A DNA stretch of 25,220 nt from a virus: positions 1-25,220 of IMG/VR virus record IMGVR_UViG_3300013286_000052. One strand, 5' to 3'. This document shows positions 14,460-21,798 of the stretch, one piece after another (within the stretch, counting starts at the first letter, position 1; each line of letters starts with the position of its first letter). The position numbers and the translations under genes were made by a program. A model generated the notes under the pieces. It worked only from the letters and a program-made list of their open reading frames with translations. It ran no database searches and was not told the DNA's origin.

Positions 14460-17393
14460 ATGGCAAGAAAAGTACTATTTGAAAACGGATACACTTTTAC
14501 CCCGTCTACTCGTACTATCACCCTACCAAGGTACATTGCCAGAGAACGTATGGTGCTTATCACCAACGTCTCAACAAACCAGGTAATCTACAACTTCTCT
14601 GACCCTAGCCTTGTTGCTACAGCTTACACAGCTACCATTGACTCTAGTAACAATGAATTAACCACAATTGTTTTAAACTACAATACAGTGGCTATGAATG
14701 TGGGAGACAAACTCCAATTTATTATTGACGAATATGCCGAACGTTTTATGCCAGAAGAGTCAATGATTGACCCAGTTCAGAAACTTCGTGTTTCTGAGCC
14801 ACAGTCCATGATGGATACTGACTTTGAATATGGAACCCAACCTACTAAGTGGGAAGTTCTTTCCCTTGTAAATAACAAGCCAACTCAGTATTACGATATT
14901 CAAGCGCCAATCGCTCAACCTGCTGGTGGAACTAACCCTATCGTTTCTGTCTCAGGCACTGGCTCTTCTCGCCTAGTAACAGTAGTAACTACTGCTGCAC
15001 ATGGACTTGTAGCTGGCTCTAAGTTCTTTATCCAAGACACTTTGGACCCATACGCTAACGGCTGGTTCATGGTTAAGGCAGTCTCTACAACAACTGTTTC
15101 TAACGATACCTTTACATACTACGCCCGTGCAAACATCCTTACAAACGGTTCAATCCTAGATGCTACCAAGACGTTTATCTATTCAGCCTCTGACTACACA
15201 TCTTCAGCAATTCCAGTATCAACATCCGCTGGAGCAGCCTTTACAAACTCAGGAACTACAGTAACTGCTACTACCACTAACGCTCACGGACTTGTTCCTG
15301 GAGACCTTGTTTACGTATCGGGTACAACAGCCTCAACTAACGCACCTAATGGAGCTTGGGAAGTAGCAACAACCCCTACTACAACTACCTTTACCTTTAC
15401 TGTAATTGATACTCCAACAGGAACAATTACAGCAACAGCAACATCACTTACACCACGTGCGGGAACTCAATCTATCCACCGCCCATTTGATGGTGGAGTA
15501 AAGTTTACAACTGGTTTATCTGCTCCTGGGTCTCGTGTAATTCGTCAAACACGTAAGTACTTCCGCTACCAGTCAGGTAAGGGGATTCAGTTCTCTACGG
15601 GCTCTATGATGAAGCCTGTCTTTACTGTTGACTCAGTAACAGCTTCCTCTAACGTGGTAACTGTAACCACTCACTACGAGCATTTCCTTGGAATCGGAGC
15701 ACAAATCGTAGTTTCTGGCGCAACAGATACTGCGTACAACGGAACTTGGACAGTGACGTCTGTACCAACACCTCTCTCATTTACATACGTAGCGACCTCA
15801 GTGCCTTCAATTACTCCTGCGCCAGGATGGCCTATCAACATCGCGCCAACTAACTGGTATGGTGCACAGGTTCGTTTGGGCATGTTTGATGACCAAAACG
15901 GGTTTTTCTTTGAGTACGACGGTCAAAACTTTAACGCGGTACGTCGTAACTCTATTGATCAAATTTCTGGAAACATTACTGCTACTAACGGCTCTCAGAC
16001 AATCACAGGAACAAGCTCAGCGTTCTCTAGCCAACTAACTCCTGGGGATAAAATTGTTATTCGTGGAATCACCTACAACGTAGAGTCTATCGTTAGCGAC
16101 ACTTCACTATACATTTTTCCAGAATATCGTGGACCATCTATTGCTTCTGGTGGAATTATCAGTAAGGTAGTGGAACTTCGTGTACCTCAGTCACAGTTTA
16201 ATATTGATAAGCTTGATGGAACAGGTCCTTCTGGCGTAACCCTTAACCTATCCAAGATGCAGATGTTCTACATTGACTACGCTTGGTATGGTGCTGGAGC
16301 TATTCGTTTTGGTGTTAAGGACGAACGTGGGCAGGTCATCTATGTTCACCGCATGACCCACGCTAACGTAAATACTGCCGCATATATGCGCTCAGGTAAC
16401 TTACCTGCTCGCTATGAAGCATCTAACGATACGCCTCGTACAACTATTGCAGCAACGGTTAACTCAGGCGACACCTCTATGACTGTAGCAAGTACAGCAG
16501 CGTTCCCTTCATCAGGAACTATCTTCCTTGCTCAATCAGGCGTGTCTGCAAAAACTATTGAGTACATTTCCTATACAGGTAAGACTGCAACAACCTTTAC
16601 AGGTTTGACTCGTGGGCTTACTAACGTAGTTATCAACCCAAACACTGGTGCAACTGGTGGTGGTTCTGCTGCAACTACCTTTACATATGCAGCTACTGCG
16701 CCTATCTCAGTTCGTTTATACTCACGTCAAGTTTCTACTGGAACCAGCCACTGGGGTTCATCTGTAATTATGGATGGTCGTTTTGATGATGATAAGTCTT
16801 ACATCTTCCAAACTCAGCAAAGTACAGGTATTAACATTCCACGAAGTACCACTCTTCGTTATGCCGCAATTAGCTTGCGTGTAGCTCCCTCTGTAGATAA
16901 CGGTGTGGTTGGTACTCTTGGTCAGCGTGAGTTGATTAACCGTATGCAGCTTGCCCTATACCAGATGGACGTGCTTGCTAACGTAGCATCTTCTGCTGGT
17001 AACCCAGGTTTATTTATGATTGAAGTCATCCTTAATGGTAGAGTAAGCACTACTACAGGTAACAGCTGGACAAACGTTGGTGGTTCAAGCCTTTCACAAG
17101 TTATGTATCACTCAGCCAACACAACAATTAACGGTGGAGAATCTATTTTTTCTTACTTCCTCAACGTGCCAGCTAACGATGCTAACGTAGCATCTAACTC
17201 ATTGAGCCAAGTAAAAGTTCTTGGTAACTCAATTTTTGCTGGGGGCAATACCGCAGTAGCATCTACTGATGGAAGTAACATCTTCCCAGATGGCCCAGAC
17301 GTAATAACAATCTGTATCCGTAACCTTTCGGGTGCAGGTGTAACATCTAACTCAATCAATGCCCGTCTCTCCTGGCAAGAGGCTCAAGCTTAA
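14460..17393 (+). CDS. Large virion structural protein, 977 residues, with repeated HGL beta domains
   Basis: A very long beta-rich protein, probably a baseplate, fibre or decoration component. Residues 1-150 are an N-terminal region with MIDPVQKLRVSEPQSMMDTD, a segment I associate with large phage virion proteins. Three similar beta modules follow at about 171-220, 265-315 and 396-444. Each has a Thr-rich strand, then HGLV-type or HFLG-type residues, a hydrophobic strand with G, an NG-W turn and a final TFTY strand. Between the second and third is RQTRKYFRYQSGKGIQFSTG (362-381), a conserved-looking core. The C-terminal half contains further beta domains, including VNSGDTSMTVASTAAFPSSG. AAAGGAAG precedes the ATG. 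Exact location in the virion is not known. Confidence 0.75.
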   Translation: MARKVLFENGYTFTPSTRTITLPRYIARERMVLITNVSTNQVIYNFSDPSLVATAYTATIDSSNNELTTIVLNYNTVAMNVGDKLQFIIDEYAERFMPEESMIDPVQKLRVSEPQSMMDTDFEYGTQPTKWEVLSLVNNKPTQYYDIQAPIAQPAGGTNPIVSVSGTGSSRLVTVVTTAAHGLVAGSKFFIQDTLDPYANGWFMVKAVSTTTVSNDTFTYYARANILTNGSILDATKTFIYSASDYTSSAIPVSTSAGAAFTNSGTTVTATTTNAHGLVPGDLVYVSGTTASTNAPNGAWEVATTPTTTTFTFTVIDTPTGTITATATSLTPRAGTQSIHRPFDGGVKFTTGLSAPGSRVIRQTRKYFRYQSGKGIQFSTGSMMKPVFTVDSVTASSNVVTVTTHYEHFLGIGAQIVVSGATDTAYNGTWTVTSVPTPLSFTYVATSVPSITPAPGWPINIAPTNWYGAQVRLGMFDDQNGFFFEYDGQNFNAVRRNSIDQISGNITATNGSQTITGTSSAFSSQLTPGDKIVIRGITYNVESIVSDTSLYIFPEYRGPSIASGGIISKVVELRVPQSQFNIDKLDGTGPSGVTLNLSKMQMFYIDYAWYGAGAIRFGVKDERGQVIYVHRMTHANVNTAAYMRSGNLPARYEASNDTPRTTIAATVNSGDTSMTVASTAAFPSSGTIFLAQSGVSAKTIEYISYTGKTATTFTGLTRGLTNVVINPNTGATGGGSAATTFTYAATAPISVRLYSRQVSTGTSHWGSSVIMDGRFDDDKSYIFQTQQSTGINIPRSTTLRYAAISLRVAPSVDNGVVGTLGQRELINRMQLALYQMDVLANVASSAGNPGLFMIEVILNGRVSTTTGNSWTNVGGSSLSQVMYHSANTTINGGESIFSYFLNVPANDANVASNSLSQVKVLGNSIFAGGNTAVASTDGSNIFPDGPDVITICIRNLSGAGVTSNSINARLSWQEAQA

Positions 17394-17405
17394 GGAGGAT
17401 TTACC

Positions 17406-19025
17406 GTGGCGCTAAACACGCTCAATCATAATTACGGTCAACCCCTTGTAGTTAGTTCTCTAAATGTAACGGGTAACACGGTCCTGGACGCTTCTCTAAC
17501 CGTCCTTGGATCTACTACCTTAGTTTCTGCTTCTATAGGTGCGGTCACAGCAGGTCAAATACAGTACCTAGCAGGCCTCACAAGCGACGTTCAGACCCAG
17601 ATTAATAACCGACTAACCTCCACTCAACTAACGACTGCACTGGCTTCCTACGCCGCTTTAGCGGGTGCTTCCTTTACTGGCAGTATTTCCGCCACATCTC
17701 TTACATTATCTACAACCCCTCTAGCCGTAGGCTCTGGTGGTTCTGGGTTAAGCGCCACTACTAAGGGCGGTATCCATATTGGTAATTCAACCACTGCTTT
17801 TACTAACCTTCCAGTAGGAACAGACACATACCTTCTTACTGCCGATAGCGCACAAGCTACAGGTGTTAAGTGGGCGGCAGCTCCAATTAGCCTACCATCT
17901 CAAACAGGTAACTCTGGCTACTACCTAACTACCAACGGAACAATTGCTTCATGGGCAGCCATACAAGCACTTCCAACTCAAACATCTAATTCAGGTAAGT
18001 TTCTGACCACAGATGGAACAAACCCTTCTTGGGCAACTCTTACAGCTTCTAGCCTAACTGGTGGAACTCTTTCCTCTGCTATTTTAGGTAACTCCACAGT
18101 GTATGTGGGAACAACAGCAATATTATTAAACCGCACCTCAGCTTCCCAGACGCTTACTGGAGTAAGCATTGATGGAAACGCCGCTACAGCTACTAACGGA
18201 TTAACTACAGGTAACTATAACTCTTATGCTTTACCACTAACTGGTGGAATCATGAGCGGTATTTTAACCATTGGAAATGGTGGCGACCAAATTCACCTTC
18301 ATCCAGGTGCTAATGGTACTTCAGGAAGAACAGTCCTTCTAAGAAATGATGGCTCTGATTATTATGTCCTTTTGGCAGATGCAAACACTACCCCTGCAAC
18401 TGCTTCTTGGAATGCTTTACGCCCTCTTGCTATTAATACTACTACTGGAGTATTAAGGTCTGAGAATAGTCAAAATTTTTATGGTGGAACAAATGTGTCA
18501 TCAGGTAACCTAACCATATCTTCTGGAAATATAAACTTTAATGCGTCTAACCCAACTATTTATGCGTCTAGCTACATAACATTTAATAATGGAATTTACG
18601 TAAACGGCGGGGCATCTCTATACACTGAGGTAGTTATATCAGCTCGTGGCGGTATACGAAATGACGCAGCAGCTTCTCTCAGTATAACAGGCGGTACATC
18701 AGGGCAGGTTAACTTCACTGGTTACATAACAGTGTCTTCTGATAAAAGACTCAAGAGCGACATTGTAAAGATTGAAGATGCTCTTACAAAGGTTGAAGCT
18801 ATCAACGGCTACACCTATGTAAAAGAAGGCCGTACAGACCGTGAAATGGGCGTTATTGCTCAAGAAGTCCTTGAAGTAGCTCCTGAGCTAGTAAGTGAAA
18901 ATGAAGAAGACGGGATGCTTTCAGTTTCTTATCAGAATATGGTAGCATTGCTTATTGAAGCTATTAAAGAACAATCAATTAAAATTGAAGCTCTTGAAGA
19001 GCAAGTAAAAGAACTTAAGGGCTAA
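17406..19025 (+). CDS. Tail fibre/spike with C-terminal S74 intramolecular chaperone
   Basis: A 539-residue fibre. The N-terminus carries the AGQIQYLAGLTSDVQTQINN module (49-68) with ASFTG, akin to the two earlier fibres, and a 26-residue repeat of the form LPxQTxNSGxxLTTxGTxxSWA at 163-184 and 189-210. The last 96 residues form an S74 (endosialidase-type) intramolecular chaperone: SSDKRLKSDI at 444-453, with Ser445 and Lys450 as the probable self-cleavage dyad, then EMGVIAQEVLEVAPELV and a final coiled coil (IKEQSIKIEALEEQVKELK). Such domains guide trimerisation of a beta fibre and then cut themselves off. Start is GTG at 17406 with a strong AAGGAGGAT upstream. The next tiny ORF begins two bases after the stop. 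Confidence 0.88.
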   Translation: MALNTLNHNYGQPLVVSSLNVTGNTVLDASLTVLGSTTLVSASIGAVTAGQIQYLAGLTSDVQTQINNRLTSTQLTTALASYAALAGASFTGSISATSLTLSTTPLAVGSGGSGLSATTKGGIHIGNSTTAFTNLPVGTDTYLLTADSAQATGVKWAAAPISLPSQTGNSGYYLTTNGTIASWAAIQALPTQTSNSGKFLTTDGTNPSWATLTASSLTGGTLSSAILGNSTVYVGTTAILLNRTSASQTLTGVSIDGNAATATNGLTTGNYNSYALPLTGGIMSGILTIGNGGDQIHLHPGANGTSGRTVLLRNDGSDYYVLLADANTTPATASWNALRPLAINTTTGVLRSENSQNFYGGTNVSSGNLTISSGNINFNASNPTIYASSYITFNNGIYVNGGASLYTEVVISARGGIRNDAAASLSITGGTSGQVNFTGYITVSSDKRLKSDIVKIEDALTKVEAINGYTYVKEGRTDREMGVIAQEVLEVAPELVSENEEDGMLSVSYQNMVALLIEAIKEQSIKIEALEEQVKELKG

Positions 19026-19027
19026 TC

Positions 19028-19138
19028 ATGACAAAAATCTTGGCACATTTGCAAGCATTGCTTTCTCAACTTAATTATTTTGCCGTTTGGTGGAATTCTT
19101 TTGCATTGCAATTATTTTCATTTATTAGGAGCAGATAA
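19028..19138 (+). CDS. 36-residue hydrophobic peptide, possible membrane protein
   Basis: A short ORF of 36 codons fills the gap between the S74 fibre and the first cassette gene. AAGGG (19017-19021) lies six bases before its ATG, and its stop overlaps the next ATG as TAATG. Both signs point to real, coupled translation. The product starts MTKILAHLQALLSQL and continues with NYFAVWWNSFALQLFSFI, a hydrophobic, aromatic-rich stretch long enough to cross a membrane, and ends in RSR. It could be a membrane peptide, a lysis helper or a fibre-associated peptide. No family is recognised, and the lysozyme gene is far away, so a lysis role is a guess. Confidence 0.55.
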   Translation: MTKILAHLQALLSQLNYFAVWWNSFALQLFSFIRSR

Positions 19139-19560
19139 TGGTGACTACTATTGACGGAACAAACGTATACTTCTTTGACGGTTCTTCTTTTAATGGGGAC
19201 TACCCAAGTGGAGTTATTACAGTAGATACTAACTATTCTGAGTTTACTGGAAGCTACGCTATCGGAGCTCTATTGTTTGCTGTTAACTTTTTCTTTGCGG
19301 GTAACTTTCCAGCTGGTCCCTCTGGTTCTCCTTTATCTTATTGGAATTTAAACTCAAATTCTCCCAATTATACATATAATGGGCTTGTTGCAGCTAACCA
19401 ATACTATGGAGGCAGCAATTCATACTTAGACCCTAAGATGGTATTTACTAATGGAGGCTCTGGGGTTGGGTTGGCTGGTACCTGGAAAGGTAGAGGAAAC
19501 CCGTATAACAAGGGGGCACAATACCTTTTGAACATAACTATGATTGAGAGAGTTGCATAA
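19138..19560 (+). CDS. First of three tandem adhesin-like paralogues
   Basis: A 140-residue secreted-looking but signal-less beta-rich protein. It begins TTIDGTNVYFFDGSSFNG, has a middle FTGSYAIGALLFAV segment, then a variable Asn/Tyr/Gly-rich part, then LAGTWKGRG and a final MIERVA. The next two genes keep the same order of landmarks: the opening GT-V-F-DG strand pair, a G-Y-IG segment, (L/S)GTW plus a basic G-rich turn, and the ending RVA. The variable middle suits a binding surface. Its position, after a fibre with an S74 chaperone and before a tail assembly chaperone, suggests a fibre tip or receptor-binding piece. Start ATG at 19138 has AGGAG six bases upstream. GTG at 19141 would align better with the other two starts but the ATG is better placed. 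Confidence 0.65.
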   Translation: MVTTIDGTNVYFFDGSSFNGDYPSGVITVDTNYSEFTGSYAIGALLFAVNFFFAGNFPAGPSGSPLSYWNLNSNSPNYTYNGLVAANQYYGGSNSYLDPKMVFTNGGSGVGLAGTWKGRGNPYNKGAQYLLNITMIERVA

Positions 19561-20000
19561 TGACTACAACTTTATCTGGTACAACACTTACTTTTACAAA
19601 CGGCACAACCTGGACAACTAAGCCTTCTTACGCAAACGTAGGTGGCACATACGGGACTAGCTATGGATTAGGTTCTTATGTTATGGCTAACCCACTTAAC
19701 CCAAAAACTTCGCAATCATATTTGAATAATATAGTGTTAGTAAATGGTAGTGCAGGATATTTAATTCCTTGGCCCACCAACTACTACCCTTACGCTGCAA
19801 ACGTTGGTCCTTACACAGGAGCGTCTAACTATAATACAGTTTCTGGGTTTATTACATCAGTATCTAGTGTGGTTAACTTTCCAACAACTAATACCAACTA
19901 CTATGCTTTGGCAGGAACTTGGAGAGCAGCTGGTTGGGCTGGAGATGGTGCTGACACAGACTTCCAGTACTTCTATCAATTGTTTAGGAGAGTAGCATGA
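19560..20000 (+). CDS. Second tandem adhesin-like paralogue
   Basis: A 146-residue relative of its neighbours. It starts TTTLSGTTLTFTNGTTWTT, has YGTSYGLGSYVMANP in the middle, a variable Tyr/Asn-rich stretch (ATNYYPYAANVGPY-like composition), then ALAGTWRAAGWAG and ends FRRVA. The ATG shares its A with the previous stop (TAATG), and its TGA overlaps the next ATG as ATGA. Compared with the other two it has lost the DG after the opening strands (it reads NG). Function as for the other cassettes: a putative receptor-binding or tip protein, based on position, variability and repetition, not on a recognised family. Confidence 0.65.
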   Translation: MTTTLSGTTLTFTNGTTWTTKPSYANVGGTYGTSYGLGSYVMANPLNPKTSQSYLNNIVLVNGSAGYLIPWPTNYYPYAANVGPYTGASNYNTVSGFITSVSSVVNFPTTNTNYYALAGTWRAAGWAGDGADTDFQYFYQLFRRVA

Positions 20001-20335
20001 CATTAACAGTTGACGGAGTTAATGTTTATTTTTCCGATGGGAGCTATCAAAACAATGGTAGATTTCGTGCTCTAGATAGCAACACATTTTATGGTGCCAC
20101 GTCATTCTCTATAGGTACTTATTTATTAACTGATTTGCAGACAACGGGTATGTTTAATCCAACTAACCCAATACCTTTAGATAGCTGGTCAAATGCCTAT
20201 ACGGGGTTAAACCCAGCTGCAAACAATACGTTACAAGTATATAGAGCCTCAAATAACACGGGAAATCATTTAAGTGGGACGTGGTATTCTAGGGGCTCAA
20301 GTCTTTTTCAAGTACTAATAGTACGAGTAGCATAG
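19997..20335 (+). CDS. Third tandem adhesin-like paralogue
   Basis: A 112-residue relative, the shortest of the three. It opens LTVDGVNVYFSDGSYQNNG, nearly the same as the first cassette, continues with TSFSIGTYLLTDL, has a shorter variable middle, then HLSGTWYSRGSS and ends LIVRVA. AGGAGAG upstream and an ATGA overlap with the second paralogue indicate coupled translation. Loss of about 30 residues relative to the others falls in the variable middle, so the ends are kept and the core varies, as expected for interchangeable tips. No enzyme motif is present. Confidence 0.65.
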   Translation: MTLTVDGVNVYFSDGSYQNNGRFRALDSNTFYGATSFSIGTYLLTDLQTTGMFNPTNPIPLDSWSNAYTGLNPAANNTLQVYRASNNTGNHLSGTWYSRGSSLFQVLIVRVA

Positions 20336-20344
20336 GAGAATAAA

Positions 20345-20788
20345 ATGGAAACAATCGGTGGAATCTCTATTGGAAATGTTAGGGAGCCTAAAAGGCTGAT
20401 ACCTGACTCAGACCAAGCCTTTCAATGCTTGGTTGACCTTCAACTTCCTGGTGGGCAGCTGGAAACTGTTCATTATGTGGCAAACAAAGACGACCACGTA
20501 GAAACTGGTCAATATGTTTACCAGCAAATTGTTAGCGGTGAGGCTGGAGAGATTGTGGATTTTGTTATCCCAACGCCTAGTGAGGAAACTCTGGCTGATG
20601 GAGTAAGGCATCAAAGAAAGATGATACTTGTTCAGTTGGATGCGGTAGTCACTAACCCACTTCGTTGGTCTGAGTACAGCGATGAGCAGAAGGCCGCTAT
20701 TGCTAAGTACAGACAAGATTTACTAGATATTACAGATCAGCCTAACTTCCCTACCGAGATCACCTGGCCTACCAGCCCTATCGGTTAG
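20345..20788 (+). CDS. Tail assembly chaperone-like protein
   Basis: A 147-residue protein with a C-terminal region typical of phage tail or tail-fibre assembly chaperones: VRHQRKMILVQLDAVVTNPL (87-106), then YRQDLLDITDQPNFPTEITW (122-141) and a WP motif. This pattern (R-rich helix, YRQxLxDIT, FP, WP) matches the Phage_tail_APC type seen next to fibre genes, which helps fold or join the distal fibre. The N-terminal half (IGGISIGNVREPKRLIPDSD) is beta-rich and its role is unclear. Its place right after the three adhesin-like cassettes supports a chaperone for one of them or for the S74 fibre. The ATG has AGGAG at 20335-20339, starting at the last base of the previous stop. Confidence 0.75.
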   Translation: METIGGISIGNVREPKRLIPDSDQAFQCLVDLQLPGGQLETVHYVANKDDHVETGQYVYQQIVSGEAGEIVDFVIPTPSEETLADGVRHQRKMILVQLDAVVTNPLRWSEYSDEQKAAIAKYRQDLLDITDQPNFPTEITWPTSPIG

Positions 20789-20811
20789 TCTATACAAAAG
20801 GGCTATTTTTT
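20774..20811 (+). terminator. Probable weak intrinsic terminator
   Basis: AGCCCT at 20774-20779 can pair with AGGGCT at 20799-20804 across a 19-base loop, followed by TATTTTTT. The T-run is good but the stem is only six pairs and begins inside the chaperone gene, so efficiency is doubtful. Confidence 0.45.
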
Positions 20812-20847
20812 AGTATTGTTAGTGCCATATAAGTCTGAAGGAGTACC

Positions 20848-21798
20848 ATGACAGCCAGTTACCCAACCAGCGTACGTGCTTATGTGGCACGTGTTGACCT
20901 TGTAGATACAGTTATTGCAGATAACGTAAACTCTTTGCAAGAAGAGGTTGTGGCTCTTGAAACTACTCTTGGTAGTGCAGCTAGTAATAAGAGCCCTCTA
21001 GTATCTGTTTTTGGCGCTACCGCATTTACTACTGTAATGAACGGTACTGGCGGCACATCTTGGCTTACAGTTTATGATCGCTTAAACAACATTGAGAATG
21101 GTTTGCTTAACGGCGTTTCTAACTCTCCATATGTATCAAGATCCGGTGGAAGCGTAATTGCTACCTCTGGTATTAAAGGCCTTGTACTTCAAACAGTGTC
21201 CGGTAGCTTTAACCTATTTGAGTCTTACTCAGCTGCTTCCGTTTTAGGATTCAACCTAGACGCAACTGGTATTCCCAAAGTAGGTACATCTAACGTTCTC
21301 TATGTAGGTAGTTCTGACTACAACACTCTGATAACTAATACCTCTAACTCTTCTACCTCGGCAGCAAGTAAGATTCCTCTGTCTACTGTTACAACAGCGG
21401 GAGATTTAATCTTAGGAACAGGTAACGCTGCAGTTACTCGTCTTGGTATTGGTACTTCGGGATACGCTCTAGTAAGCAATGGAACAACTGCTACTTGGGC
21501 AGTACCTACTGACACATCAAAGATCCCACTATCTACGATATCTGCTACTGGAGATCTAATTGTAGGCAGCGGAGCGGCTGCAGTAACTCGTATTCCTATT
21601 GGAACTAACGGCCAGGTTCTTACCTCTAATGGAACCACAGCTACTTGGGCAACAACAGCTACACCCTATGTTAACCAGTCAAATGGTACAGTAACAACAG
21701 CATCAACCTCTTTGGGAGTGGTTCGTAACGTCTGGGTATCTACCAGTACCTCCCCAACAGGTGGTATTGATGGCGATATCTGGATTGCTTACACATAA
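20848..21798 (+). CDS. Tail fibre / minor tail protein with two tandem 50-residue repeats
   Basis: A 316-residue fibre-like protein. Its N-terminus, SVRAYVARVDLVDTVIADNV with NSLQEEVVALETTLG, is a helical start common in phage fibre and minor tail proteins. Residues about 175-219 and 225-269 are two copies of a 50-residue unit with KIPLST, then GDLI, G-AAVTR, GT-G, and SNGTTATWA. The C-terminal end (about 270-316) holds SLGVVRNVWVSTSTSPTGGI and DGDIWIAYT, a typical small beta ending. GAAGGAG lies before the ATG. The stop overlaps the following ATG (TAATG), so it is coupled to the adhesin gene, and the two probably make one fibre. No chaperone domain is visible on its own end. Confidence 0.78.
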   Translation: MTASYPTSVRAYVARVDLVDTVIADNVNSLQEEVVALETTLGSAASNKSPLVSVFGATAFTTVMNGTGGTSWLTVYDRLNNIENGLLNGVSNSPYVSRSGGSVIATSGIKGLVLQTVSGSFNLFESYSAASVLGFNLDATGIPKVGTSNVLYVGSSDYNTLITNTSNSSTSAASKIPLSTVTTAGDLILGTGNAAVTRLGIGTSGYALVSNGTTATWAVPTDTSKIPLSTISATGDLIVGSGAAAVTRIPIGTNGQVLTSNGTTATWATTATPYVNQSNGTVTTASTSLGVVRNVWVSTSTSPTGGIDGDIWIAYT

